Origin: Macrosoma leucophasiata
Lineage: Eukaryota > Arthropoda > Insecta > Lepidoptera > Hedylidae
Length of the DNA: 64,000 nt
Assembly (NCBI GenBank): GCA_036365455.1
Contig: JAWQUS010000023.1
Span: 806,001 to 870,000 of the forward strand
Direction: 5' to 3'
The position numbers and the translations under genes are program-made. Under the pieces are notes generated by a model. That model had not been told where the DNA came from. It did no database searches and saw only the letters and a program-made list of their open reading frames with translations. Below, piece by piece: positions 19,479 to 31,124 of the stretch; positions within the stretch are counted from its first letter, which is position 1; every line of letters starts with the position of its first letter.

Positions 19479-21214
19479 CTTGTTTTCCCCAAATTATGTT
19501 CTTGAATATGATCACTCAATACCGAAGGCATGTCGAATGCTGCCCCGCATATATTGCAAACGTAACGTGATTTAACATCTCTCAACTGTGGGGTTGGTAA
19601 AAATGAATAATAATCAATTTGAGGCATATACGATAACAGCCGCTTTAACGTCTCAGTCGATATTCTTAATAAAGCAAAAATACCCAACGGATCAGTATTT
19701 ACTGCTGTTGTCATTTGTCTATCCCGTGCTGAAGTGCTATCATCGGTAATTTTATTTTCATTTGTATTTAAGATAACTCTTGATAAAGAATCAGTAACCT
19801 CTGTTGAACAATCTCGAGATGGTATATCAAATAAGAGTTTTATAGCACATGGTTTGTCATCAGTGTTTATGATGTCCTTGTAATAATATTGCCTTTTTGA
19901 TTTACTAGATTTACTGTGTTTGCTTGGAGATAGTTCTTGAATGGAAACTGATACTGTGCTTTGAGAACTATCTTTTAGTATTCCACAAACAAGCTGTTCG
20001 TTTTTTGCTGCGTCAACGCTTTCATTCTTAGAATTAGATTTTATTTTAATATTACATGAAACACCAGTGTTTTTAGGCTTAATTTTGTTAAAATTATTTT
20101 TATTCAACTCGGTCATGAAACTGTTAATAGATTTTAAAAGTTTATCTAATTTGTCTTCAATCTGACCCAAAGATTGTTTATTGAAATTATCTTCAGATAC
20201 TTTTTCTTTTGGATCTTTAGTAACAATATCAGTGGTAGGTTCTACTACTTTATTTTCTTTGTTCTTTGTAGATAAAACAGTTTGTACAGAAGATGTTTTA
20301 AGTAAATTATGCATACTTGAGATATTAATCCCATTGTTTACGTTCTCAATGTCTATAGTACTGCACTCATATTCTCTATAATTATTTTTACCTACATTGC
20401 AAAAAAATACTTTTGGTATATATTCTGGCTTTTGTTTTCGCCCGTTTTGTCTCTGTTTTAAACTATTTAAAATACAACTATTTTTATATATTTCTCTGTC
20501 TAACTCTATAATTCGTCTGTGGGATGAGATGGGGTTACATAATGTCTGTGTGGTATAAGAATCAGGCTTATTATAATCTGATTTAAAATTTCGATCCACA
20601 CACATTCTTCTAGCACCATGCAAAATTTGATTAACGTCATATGATCGATAAATATCTCTAAGTAAAGCATGACAAGAATCCGAGTGTTCCCATGCAAATT
20701 TAGTATTATAATAATCATTTATAACATCTCCATTAATATAATCACTCTGTTCATGTATTGGTTTGCAACTAGGCATATCTTTGTGTTCACGATGCTTGGC
20801 CCTTAAGTGATTAATGAAATCATTCCAAGTGTGTCGTTCCTTTTCTTTTTGCCTTGCAATTGATAATTCTTGAACCAGTTTTTGTAATTTTGCATTTCTT
20901 TCTACGGTTTTGTATAAAAACTGTTGGTTGTATAAGTTCACTACAGGTCGACAATATGTAGTTTTATCCGTACATAGTTTATTTTCCCCTTGACTTGATG
21001 GTGTTCTAAATATCTCAGGTTGGTTTAGCAATAGTTCATCATCAGAATATATCATGTGAGGTTGTTCTTCAATTATATCAAACAATTGGGGTAGTCGTAC
21101 TTGGTTATTAATTGATCTTTCCCTTAAATTTGATCCTGGTGTAGTTGTTTTATTTATAGGTAAACAATTATCCTTTTTGCTTGAACAACTTCCCATGTCA
21201 TCATCATACATCAT
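19479..21214 (-). CDS. Zinc-finger protein, long main exon
   Basis: The first in-frame ATG is at 21214; the open frame itself reaches 21298 without an earlier ATG, so an upstream exon is possible. The exon runs 578 codons to a donor (ACAAG, then GTAATC) at 19479/19478. Reading past the donor meets TAA at once, whereas splicing to 19117 keeps the frame and gives about 638 residues. Most of the protein is low in recognisable domains and rich in Asn, Lys and Ser. There is a probable coiled segment around KLQKLVQELSIARQKEKE, another near DKLDKLLKSINSFM, and a SKHSKSSKSKR basic patch. The exon's last residues form a C2H2 finger, YVCNICGAAFDMPSV...HIQEH. The gene product is likely a nuclear, lineage-specific zinc-finger protein. 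Function is not known from sequence. Confidence 0.75.
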
Positions 21215-21298
21215 TTTATCATACTCACTTTTACTAGGTATAGCTTTTTTACAGAATTTCAAGGGTAATTGGTTGCTCACATACTTTTTGATATACAA

Positions 21299-21815
21299 CC
21301 GATATTGACTCTTATTTCACTACCTGAATATTAAAATAAAAAAACACGACAATTTTTCTATTTGCTCGACAAAATGAAATTGACTTTGATTGACAATTTG
21401 TAGTTGATGTAGTGATCTAGCTCTAGCATGCGTACAGATAAAACAGGAAATAATAAGATGAATATAAAAAAGTTCCATCGAAACTGAAGATCAAATAATA
21501 TCATAATAATTTCTCCAAAAAAATCATAAAATAATACACGACTAAATTAAAATATACAGTAGTCATCGGATTGCTGCCGAAATATTTTTCAAAGTAAACA
21601 AACTCCATATAAATCGAATCAAAAACGACCTCTGAAGAATGCAAAACGGTACAATAAATTCACAGGTTTAAGACTGTGGCAGAGACGTAAATGAGGATGA
21701 GGATAATTTGGAATGAAACAATGTATGTGATGGTGCTGAGCCAACTGGTGATGGTGTCATCGAAAATGTAACGGGTGGTGATTCACCGTTTATCTAGATC
21801 AGGACTTCCCAACCA
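21299..21815 (-). other. 5' flank of the zinc-finger gene
   Basis: The minus strand upstream has stops in frame (TGA at 21317-21319) and a possible acceptor near 21325 (TATTCAG). No clear TATA box or CpG-rich block is visible. No repeat matching another part of the window was found here. Confidence 0.35.
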
Positions 21816-21958
21816 GAGGGATTCACCTCCCACGGAAGACATAGAGAGATACCAAGAGAGGAGCAATAAGATTACGTTTAAAAAAAATATATACACTTGC
21901 AAATGAAACATGACATCCTTTAATTATTTTTAGGATGCCGTACCTTAAAAAGAAAAAG

Positions 21959-22065
21959 CGGAATCTAACCGGAACACGATATTGCTGAACACTACCATTT
22001 GGCGTCAGAGAGATTAGGTAACGCCTACGCCCTCGAGCTCCTACACTTGGAACTTTACCACCATA
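21959..22065 (-). repeat. R310 5' third, diverged
   Basis: It runs from CTAACCGGAACACGATATTG to ACTTTACCACCAT, the family start in minus orientation; the rest is absent. Confidence 0.6.
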
Positions 22066-22982
22066 AAATTTTATGAACTTTAATTCCTTTAACAGTTTAA
22101 CTACGTTACCGTCATCTAGCGCTAAGTATAAATAAGTGTTTGCTGCTATTACAGTCATGTACGCCGGTCCGGCTCGTGAGACAGTTATGACCCTGTAAAT
22201 TCTAGCACAAAGTCATAAAATTATCCTAATAAGTAGTATCCAAAGAAAAAAAAACTCAAGAATCTAAAAACTAACAAAAGCGATAATATCAACAATTTTC
22301 AATTATCATTTCCACGCGTTAACGAGATAACCATCGATAAATAGAACGACCAAAAGTTACTAAGCATAAAATTACAAAAAACTACGCTATACAACCTATT
22401 TAGATAATGCATCGTCAAACACCTCTTTTTGTTCGCTTTTTTTTTATTTAATTTCAAAAGTTCTTTTGCATTTTTATGAGTTTCTTTCGACGGTACGCCC
22501 GTGTCTCGTTCGCAGGTTGTCGTATGATTATGATAATAAGTTATGGATTATTCATTAGAAAACCACCCTTATAAGTAATCTTTTATTGTCCGTCCCAACA
22601 TTTCGTCTGTCGTGTCTCCGACTTTGTCATTTTGTTTCGATCTCTCGTCATATGTTGCGGTGTGTTTTTTTTTTCTTAAAAATTTGACGTGAAGAATGTA
22701 ATAATGCTAAAACGTTGGCGTAAAGACCAATAATGATTTAAATATGTACACTTTTTTGTTCTTAATCCACCATTATTATCATAATTTATGTCCGGCCCAT
22801 GTTAGTGAGTATTTCTTATTATTTATGAGACTTATGCATGACTACTGATATATTATTACCTTGAGGAGCAGTACTACCACAACCACAATTAATATTTGAT
22901 GGAGATCGACTCTTTCAATGATAATTTACTGGTGGTAGAGCTCCAGTGACGGAGCTCGGGGGCGTAGGCATTACCTAATATA

Positions 22983-24268
22983 TAGGTTGGGGAAAAAGTA
23001 TTTTCGCATTTTTTAAGATAATTCAAAACATTTTTTAACATAGTTTATTTAAATTTAACTAAAGTATTTATGTACCATTTTGTTCGATAACCTTTTGCCA
23101 TCTTGTAGGTAGGGACATGATCCCATTGCTATAAAAATTTTGGGACTTCTCATCAAAATACCGGGACAAGTGGATTTGGCAGTCCTCTCGTAATGTTAAC
23201 CTAACATTGCATAAAGAATTCTGAAGAGACCAAACCACAGGTGGAAATCTGAAGGTGCAAGGTCAGGACTATACGGCGGATGCATTAACACCTCCCAGCC
23301 AAACTCTCTTAATTTTTGCTGAGTGGCTATAGATGTGTGAGGTCTAGCGTTATCATGATGAAACACCACACCCCTTCTGTTGATCAATTCCGGCCGCTTT
23401 CTCTCAACTTCTTGCTTTAATCTCATCAGTTGTTCGCAGTAGAGTTCAGAATCGATAGTCCTGCCTGGTGGTAATAGCTCATAATGAATAATGCCCTTCC
23501 AATCACCACACACACAACATCACCTTATTGCGATTTAACCCGGGTTTCGCCACAGTCTGTGAAGCCTGACCGGCCTTTGACCACGACCTTTTTCACACGT
23601 TCTTGTCGTACGTGATCCACTTTTCATCAACAGTTATCAGCTCCTTCAAAAATGATTCGGTTTCATTACGTCGTAATAAATAATCACAGATGAGTACACG
23701 GTTCATTAGGTTTCTTTCAGTGAGCTCGTGAGGTACCCAAATATCGAGCTTTTTTTTGTATCCAGCTTTTTTCAAATGCGCCAAAACTGTTTTGTGATCA
23801 TTTCTCAGTTCTTCAGCTACGTCGTAACTACTGATATGTCGATCTTGCTCCACTTTTTCAAAAATGACATCCATTTTATCCGTAATAGGGCGACCAGAGC
23901 GAGGTGCATCTTTTGACATCAAAATTTTCGGCTTGAAAACGCTTAAACCAAATTTGTGCTACTCTCACAGACACTGCACTCCACTAGGTCCATAAACATT
24001 GCAATTTTTTTTTGCGACTTGCGTTGCATTTTTCTTTTTTTGTAGTAAAATTTTAAAATGTATCGAATTTGTTCATTAGATTCACTCATCTTGACAGTAC
24101 GAAAGACAAATAAAAATCACACATTTGCATAATTTGAATTTGGAATTATGTTCTTTAAAATTTTAACTTTCAATGATACCAAAACCAGCCAGATACAAAT
24201 ACTACAGCCAAAGAGATCTTATTACAAGTTCATACATACTATAATGCGAAAATACTTTTTCCCCAACC
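22983..24268 (-). mobile_element. mariner transposon with terminal inverted repeats
   Basis: The left end GGTTGGGGAAAAAGTATTTT (from 22985) is mirrored exactly at the right end (to 24268), about 26 bp including CGCATT. The left flank supplies the expected TA, but the right TA seems lost with a small deletion. Length, about 1.29 kb, fits a complete mariner. Confidence 0.9.
23060..24089 (-). pseudogene. mariner transposase, inactivated
   Basis: The reading starts at ATG 24089 (MSESNEQIRYILKFYYKK). It continues in other frames through DAPRSGRPITDK and LITVDEKWITYD (first catalytic Asp), then FHHDNARPHTS (second Asp) and PPYSPDLAPSDFHLW (third Asp, DD34D type). The C-terminal block around WQKVIEQN is also readable near 23070-23100. 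Breaks include frameshifts near 23930, between 23593 and 23513, and near 23210, plus a stop directly after ITYDKNV. A complete transposase of this family is about 345 residues, so nearly the whole gene is here but dead. Similarity is to the cecropia/mellifera-like mariners of insects. Confidence 0.88.
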
Positions 24269-24494
24269 CGCTAAATGATTATGTTCAGCAAATCAGCACT
24301 ACCGTGTTCCGGTCAGGTGGTAATGTACGGCCCTGTAATTTCCAGCACAGAGGCATAACACCTTAGGCCTCAGGAGTGGTAACGCATCTACATTTTGACC
24401 TTGGTCTTTGTGTGGGTGTCTATAGGCTTCAGTCATCACTTAACATCAATATGAACTGCATGATTGTTTGCCACTTCCATTACAAAAAAAAATT

Positions 24495-24602
24495 GTAACG
24501 TAAAAAGAAGTACCTCCACGCCTGCCCCACGTATGCAGAGATCAACGCATGCATATACTCGTAAGTACAAATATCGCCGATTACGTTTTGGTCCATGTAG
24601 AT
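24495..24602 (-). repeat. tRNA-derived SINE 3' fragment
   Basis: TACCTCCACGCCTGCC to CGCCGATTACGTTTTGGTCC matches the SINE body in minus orientation; the head is absent. Confidence 0.6.
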
Positions 24603-24609
24603 AAACCGT

Positions 24610-26139
24610 TTGTCACTTAAATTCCGTAAAAGCGACGAATAAAATGTATGCAACAAAAAATATTTCAATGAATAAAATGAGTTCAAAGAATAATGAATGT
24701 TCACATCACATATGTACAGAAAACAGGTATGAACTTTCTAAAGCTTCAGTATTGTCTACGACGTTAAAACGGCTAGTTAGTTAATTACTATTGATATTTA
24801 AAATAGGTATCATTCAGGAATCCCTTGCCATTATGTATTCAACCCATAGTACCATAATTGCGTCTAAACACCCTTATAGCTTTCCAACTGATTTCCCCTC
24901 GTTTGTGTAATGGTTCGATTGCCCCACTCGACGCACAAAACCTCTTGTAAACAACTCCAAATGAGAGAATAAAGGACGCCCTTCAAAGGGTCACCTTATA
25001 AAGTATGTGGCCCAGAAGCTTACCCTGATTAACCCCAATTCCTTTACACCATGTTTAAAGCGAGTAAACCTATTTATGTAAAACCGATTTGTTCTCAATA
25101 CATTACTCCCTTGATTGGTTAATAAATTATAAAATTCAGAGCATAATGTTCGATGAAATATACAATTTTGCTGTGATGAATATGGTCAAAGATTTTGGTA
25201 AGAGGGGATAATTTCTTCGTTGCCAGACCTAGCCGTTGAGCCAAGGTGAAGGTCGTTTCCATAGCAGTCTCCCTCTGATTATTGCCAATAATTTACGTAT
25301 TGAACTCGGAAATTAGAACGCAATAAATTAATTTAACGAGCTAAGTAAAGGAATATTTTCTTATAGTTCCTAGTAATCTGTAAATCTTCTGTTAGATTTT
25401 CATTTGACTTCTTTTAATTATAAAATTATATTCAATTTGGTTTTTATAATATCTGCCTAGGCGTTCTAAAATTGTCAAAACTATATCAATTAGTAAATAA
25501 TTTCTTTATACTTAAAGTCTCACTTTATGAGAACAATAGAATTATTAACGTTAAGCGTAAAAAAAATTCTATGAGAATATTAATGTTTTAACGGGTTTTA
25601 TGCTTCCATTTATTATTTTAATTAATTATGTTTGGAACAATTTAATTTAAATAATACTTTCGACTGTCTGCCTCCATTTTAAGTCGGCGTCTACACGATG
25701 GCATGTCAGTTGTTCAAAGTAATACAAGAGAAGCTTTCTTGTTGGGTGTAATCTTTTTGTTAATCTCGCCTAAAACTTCAATTGGCGTGGTTAATATGTC
25801 CTTTAGTCTACAAATACGGTTGTTGGCTATTAATTTAAATTAATTAACGCTACTTTTATAATTAATTGCTTCATTATTTCGCATTGACCTCTGTCAATAG
25901 ACAAACGAAACGTAAATTAGTCCTGAGACCTTGTAAATTTACATAATGCGAATTTGGAATCCCGTGATATTATAAAACATACTGTGTGACCGGTGAGACA
26001 CTTTTAAGATTTTTTACAACTTCTACCATGGGGCTAACTTTCATCGCGACTGTTAACATTGTTTGTATGGTAGGTGTTGCTTTTGCCCGATTTCTAAATT
26101 GGCCATAATGATGAGTTATACCTAATATGGCGCCTTAAA
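24610..26139. other. Apparently single-copy intron-like DNA
   Basis: About 1.5 kb without ORFs, repeats or elements that I can match elsewhere in the window. In a region this full of repeats, it stands out as possibly constrained or simply unoccupied. Confidence 0.4.
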
Positions 26140-26151
26140 ATATTGAAAGTA

Positions 26152-26470
26152 ACGTAACTTCACGCCTGTAATCCCCGAAGGGGTAGGCAGAGGTAAATGC
26201 ATGTATTCAATCATACATACAAACACCCACGACTCGCCGGTTACGTTTTGGCCCATGTAGCAGGTGGCGAACCTGTTGCCATCTCCGGGCACATTACCAA
26301 ACTCCAGGGTACTGGGAAACTTCCAGAAAATGGAAAAATCCCAATAGAAGCAGAGATAAAGGATTTTAAACCGTTATCTCTGATAGTCCCCGACCCGGGA
26401 ATCGAACCCAGGACCTCCAGCGTAATAGTAGTGGCCTGCTACCACTACGCTACTGAGGCAGATGAAATTG
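26152..26470 (-). mobile_element. tRNA-derived SINE, full length, 12-bp target duplication
   Basis: The full element on the minus strand, from the GCCTCAGTAGC head with B box GGGTTCGATTCCCGGG to GTGAAGTTACGTTAC. ATATTGAAAGTA flanks it on both sides (26140-26151 and 26471-26482), a perfect duplication, so this is a fairly young insertion. Confidence 0.92.
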
Positions 26471-26496
26471 ATATTGAAAGTATCTTACTTTATAGT

Positions 26497-26722
26497 GCAC
26501 TAGCTGTTGCCCGCGGTTCCGCCCACGTGTAGGTCGCTTTGCTCGTAACCTGTGGAATCTCATCAGATCATCCCATGGCATCCCACATGAACATTTTTTC
26601 CGAATAAAAAATCCTATGTGTTAATCCAAGTTACCCTCTATGTGTGTGCCAAATTTCATAAAAATCGCATAGAGGAGTAACAACATACAAACTTTCACAT
26701 TTATTATATTAGTAGGATAAAT
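26497..26722 (+). repeat. CTAGCTGTTGCCCGCGG interspersed repeat, uninterrupted copy
   Basis: It starts ACTAGCTGTTGCCCGCGG and ends TTATATTAGTAGGAT. It shows the uninterrupted form of the repeat at 11100-11782. Confidence 0.75.
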
Positions 26723-26729
26723 AAAGAAT

Positions 26730-27205
26730 GGCTTAGATTTAAAAAAAAAACTAGCTTGAGTTTTTAAATTAAAATTATAAAAAGCGAATGCAGCAAAAAT
26801 GGCGGCGGTTAAAACAAATAAGTTAATTCTTACATCTACAAACTTCTCCTTAAGCTCTATCAGAAAAAAAACACGAGAAACTTTCATAATGAAATGAGAC
26901 CAGGCAATACAATGTTAAAATTAAAAAGTAATTCTAATATTTCTAATGAATGAATTATTTCATAACACACACACATAAAAACTTTTTGTAGAGGCGACGT
27001 CGACGACAAAGCCGCTGCATTGTATTTACATAATAGTTTGTCTATATTCTTACGACTGTGATCCGAAGGCGTAGTTTTTTTTCTCCTGGTCTGATCTTAT
27101 TATTCATTGGAGCATTATTGTAGTTGGATTTTGGGTTCAACGTCGATTTTATGGTGGTTCTTCTGAAACTGACCTCTTTTCTGTACTAGATTGTATGATG
27201 ATGAT
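26730..27205. other. AT-rich non-coding stretch
   Basis: Nothing recognisable; small inversions and A-runs only. Confidence 0.4.
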
Positions 27206-27211
27206 TTTAGA

Positions 27212-27340
27212 GGTTTTTTGCAGCACAAAAGCATGAAGTTCGTATGGATGTTATGTGATGACTGCAGCCTATAGACATCTACACAAAAACCAGAGGTCAA
27301 ATGCTGATGCGTTGCCACCCCTGATACCTTATTTGTTGTA
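27212..27340 (-). repeat. R310 3' half
   Basis: GTGATGACTGCAGCCTATAG and TGCTGATGCGTTGCCACCCC mark the family in minus orientation. It lies just before a plus-strand copy, making an inverted pair. Confidence 0.65.
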
Positions 27341-27346
27341 GACCCG

Positions 27347-27765
27347 CGAGCTACAGTGACGGAGCTCGCGGGCGTACCACCGCATTACCTAATATAATTG
27401 CCGCTAAATGGTAGTATTCAGCACTATCGTGTTCCAGTCAGGTGGTAATGTACGGCTCTGTAATTTCCAGCACAGAAGCATAACACCTTAGGCCTAAGAA
27501 GTGGTAACAAATCTGCATTTTGACCTCTTATTAATTAGTGTTACCAGTGGTAAAGTTAGACTTCACCGCATTATCTAATCTATCCTATCTTTATAATAAT
27601 GTTAATCTGGTTCCGTAGTTTTTGGTATAGTGACGTTTAGTTTTAGCTCAGGCTTTAGCAGTGGCATAGTTGTTATTTTGTAGATGTCTATAAGCTGCCG
27701 TATTCAGTTACTATCAATGTTAATTGTACGTTTGTTAGCAAATTGCATAATATAAAAAATCATAG
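27347..27765 (+). repeat. Two plus-strand R310 copies, one much decayed
   Basis: 27347-27532 is a well-kept first part (CAGTGACGGAGCTCGCGGGC to ACATTTTGACCTC-like end). 27545-27765 keeps only outline similarity (ACCGCATTATCTAATC, GATGTCTATAAGCTGC). Confidence 0.6.
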
Positions 27766-28307
27766 GGCAAGTTATTCCGTTACAAATTTTACCAAAAATC
27801 TGAGAAATGTTGAATATAAAAAAATTACCCTAAACCTATACCAAAATCTACCGGACCCACTGCGCCACGTACACAGTTTTTTCAGGCTGTATGTGAGGAA
27901 TGCAGAGTTTCGAAGATTACCATCGGTCGGCGACTCTAAGAGCCAGTTGCCATGGTTGCCTATTGTGGCCCACCCGTCAATAGCCCATTGAGATATTTTT
28001 CTATGAAACGAAACATGTAGTAAACATTAAGCAAACAGTTTTGTGTAAAATGTTCTCAAACTGATACTGCGACTTAAAAACTTTTGTAAATAAGGCTGTG
28101 GAAAAGTATGAGGCATACCGACCTATAATAATTGTGACTTAAATATCTGCCACTAAGAAAAAATAAATCTGAGTCGATTCAAATTTAAATCAATATTAAA
28201 TTACAGAATATACGAATAAAAACTATGTAATAGTCCTGCTACGGCTTAATTAGAAAGCGCTTAAATATTTAGTTAGAATGGTGGCAAACAAGCTTTCAGT
28301 TCACATT

Positions 28308-28575
28308 ATTTTTTTTTATGTAATGGAAGTGGCAAACAAGCATGCTGTTCACATTGATGTTAAGTGATGACAGCAGCCTAAAGACAGCTAGGTACACAAA
28401 AACCAGAGGTCTAAATGCAGATGCGTTGCCACCCTTGACACCTAAGATATGTATGTTGTATGCTGTGATAGTTATTACGGGGCCATACATTATCATCTAA
28501 CCTGAACACGATAGTGCTGAACACTACCTACCATTTAGCGGCAGATAAATTAGGTAATGCGGTGATGCCTAGGTG
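28308..28575 (-). repeat. R310 copy, second subfamily
   Basis: From ATGTAATGGAAGTGGCAAAC to GCGGTGATGCCTAGG. A further 25-base fragment of the same tail lies immediately left (28280-28305). Confidence 0.75.
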
Positions 28576-28599
28576 GTAAATTAGGGGTCCTAATACCCT

Positions 28600-28735
28600 C
28601 GGAGTATCGACCATTACTGTAAACTTCTTGATGTCTTAAGAAGGACCAGGGACCAGACCATCCATTATCTGTCATTACTAGCTAACTGTAGACTTCTTGA
28701 GGTATCAAAAGAGACCAGGGACCATCCCTCGGGCA
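28600..28735. repeat. Local direct duplication
   Basis: Two imperfect copies, about 75 bases apart, share ACTTCTTGA(T/G)GT and GACCAGGGACCA(G)ACC. No gene is seen. Confidence 0.45.
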
Positions 28736-29101
28736 AATATTTCCAAAGCACACACCGCACCGTGGGAAAACCTTCGGAATTCCATCGATATCTTATCAGC
28801 AGATAATAGTGTTAGTCGTCTCGTTTTTCCTTTTGTCCAATCATTGTTGGTACAAGTATGTGAAAATTTTCTACTGGACGTGTGTCAACTTGTTGATAAA
28901 AGCTGAGTCAATCGTGAAACAATTGCTTGTTTAACTCTATCTTTTAAAGTGACATATGAATCATATTTGTCGATACTTCGCAACTGTATGTCGCTGAATG
29001 GGTTTGGCCAAGATTCGGTAGTTATAGGTTTTGAATATCATCATGTCATGGAGGCTTGTGGGTATTGGATTGTGAGATGAGATGGAAGAAATTTATCGTA
29101 C

Positions 29102-29612
29102 ACTAGCTGACCCGGCAAACTTCGTATTGCGTCAGAATGAAATATTGTCGCACCTTTAGAATCGAAGTAACAAACTTAAAAAGTTAAGAAAATGACTTTT
29201 ATACATCAAACGACTTAAAAACATGTAATCTATCAAACTACGGAATAACTTATAAATAATTTGATAGATTACATGTTAAACTATTAATAACTACTATTAA
29301 ATTATTAATATTTTGATAGATTACATGTTTCTTAGTCGTTTGATGTATAAAAGTCATTTACTTAATTTTTTGTTAAAAGCAACTCCGATTCTAAAGGTGC
29401 GATGTGTCAAAGGTTTGATATATACGGACTATTTGTATGGGAAACTAAAATTGTGGTTTTTACTATTCCTCTTCAATTTTTTCATATTTTCTTACCTTTT
29501 AAACCTTTCCTGGACTTCCAAAAATCATTCAAAACCAAAATTAGTGAAATCGGTCCATCCATTCTCAAGTTTTAGCGAGACTAACAAACAGCAATTGATT
29601 TTTATATATATA
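29102..29612 (+). repeat. CTAGCTGACCCGGCAAAC repeat containing a long foldback
   Basis: It starts ACTAGCTGACCCGGC and ends TTTTTATATATATAGATA, like the family that begins CTAGCTG and ends with a TATATA-rich stretch. Its first 300 bases fold into an imperfect hairpin with about 90-base arms, listed separately. Confidence 0.65.
29149..29401. repeat. About 90-bp imperfect inverted repeat
   Basis: Left arm 29149-29239 (CGCACCTTTAGAATCG ... ACATGTAATCTATCAAA) mirrors right arm 29313-29401. A third copy of the inner 20 bases (TTTGATAGATTACATGTT) lies between them. The shape suggests inverted duplication of the repeat's first section. Confidence 0.8.
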
Positions 29613-29754
29613 GATATTTGCAGAAGTGCCAGTGCTGAGCATCAAGGCAAATGGGATAGTCCAATATCATTCACGCTTTGAAGAAGGAATCAATCCCGAA
29701 ACCTCATGCCTTGTAATGGTGACTCCATTCTTAAATAGTCACGTTTAGTTTTTT

Positions 29755-30236
29755 TACTGGCGGCCCACGAGCTCCATCTCTGGAACTCTATCCAGGGATG
29801 GAGCTCGTGGGCATAGGCATCATCGCATCACCTAACTCACCTGTCACTCAGTCCTTATCACCGGACAATCAGCGGACGCAAAGGGCTTTCATAATTAGAT
29901 GGGAATGGCCCTGTTATTTCCATCACAGAGGCAAAACATCTTCCTTATTGGTGGTAACGCATCTGCATTTTTTTATAGCAATGGAAGGGGCAAACAAGCA
30001 TGCAGTTCACATTGATGTTAAGTGATGACTGCAGCCTATAGACAAGGTCAAAATGCAGATGCGTTACCACTCCTGAGGCCTCAGGTGTTATGCCTCTGGC
30101 CCGGAAATAACAGGGCTGTACATTACCACCTGATTCGAACACGATAATGCTGAATACTACCATTTAGCGGCAAGTATATAAGGTAATGCGGTGGTGCCTA
30201 CGCCCGCGAGCTCCGTCACTGGAGCTCTACCAGCAG
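29755..30236. repeat. Two R310 copies in head-on inverted arrangement
   Basis: The plus copy (29755-29968, diverged, with its own small hairpin CCCACGAGCTCCATCTCTGG near the start) stops at GCATCTGCATTT. It joins directly to a full minus copy (29969-30236), ending ACTGGAGCTCTACCAGCAG. A transcript through both could fold on itself. Confidence 0.75.
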
Positions 30237-30764
30237 AAAACGTAGTAACCAGTAATAAGTTTTGACTCCTGGTTTTTGTGTAGATTATGGCTCGTAGCTA
30301 ACTATTGATCTACACTGTAGATCAATAGATCACAGATCACATTTATTTATTGCAATGTCACCATTAATACAGTTCTTTACATAATATATCAGTAAATATA
30401 ATCTAGGTCTTAATCTAGTTGCCGCGGTAATTTTTACGCTTTAAGTAAAAATAGAGTAGCCTGCTCCCGCTAAACTTGTGAGACAGTTAATTAAACATTT
30501 ACTTTATGACCAATATTTGAAAGCCCAACAAGGCTCTCATTATTTCCACAATCAATTCACCTCCCGCCAAAAGAAAATGTCTGGAATTCCATATAATATA
30601 AATTGTTTCTCAAACAAAGTGCGGCGAGCTCTAATTTAAAACTGGAGGGTAGATCGTAATATACCTGACCACGCCCCCTTCGAGATTATTTCTGATTAAG
30701 GCGAAGATAATCGTATTTTTTTGGGTGGCAAACAAGCATGCGCTTTACATGGATACATTTTACT

Positions 30765-31042
30765 GGTGGTAGAGCTCCAGTGAAGGAGCTCACGGGGGCG
30801 TAGGCACCACCGCATTACCTAATGTACTTGCCGCTAAATGGTAGTGTTCAGCACTATTGTGTTCCGGTTAAGTACGGCCCAGTAATTTCCGTCACAAAAG
30901 CCATAACACCTTAGACCTCAGGAGTGGTAACGCATCTGCATTTTGACCTCTGGTCTTTGTGTAGGTGTCTATAGGCTGCAGTCATCACTTAACATCAATG
31001 TGAACTGCATGCACGTTTGCCACTTTCGTCACATAAAAAAAA
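30765..31042 (+). repeat. R310 repeat, full length
   Basis: TTACTGGTGGTAGAGCTCCA to TCACATAAAAAAAAT. Part of the GGTCAGGTGGTAATG segment is deleted. A short minus fragment (GGTGGCAAACAAGCATGC) precedes it at 30724. Confidence 0.8.
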
Positions 31043-31124
31043 TACAATATTCACTCACCACCTACGTAAAACTTGAAGTGAAAATACATGACATATACTA
31101 TGAGTATATAATTAAAGAAATTAC

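Larger units (their letters stand above)
22926..24490 (+). repeat. R310 copy interrupted by a mariner element
   Basis: 22926-22982 carries TTACTGGTGGTAGAGCTCCA to CATTACCTAATATA. 24269-24490 resumes with CGCTAAATG and ends TTACAAAAAAAA. Compared with intact copies, only a few bases (CTTGC) are lost at the junction. It is a first-subfamily copy, and the repeat is older than the mariner. Confidence 0.9.
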
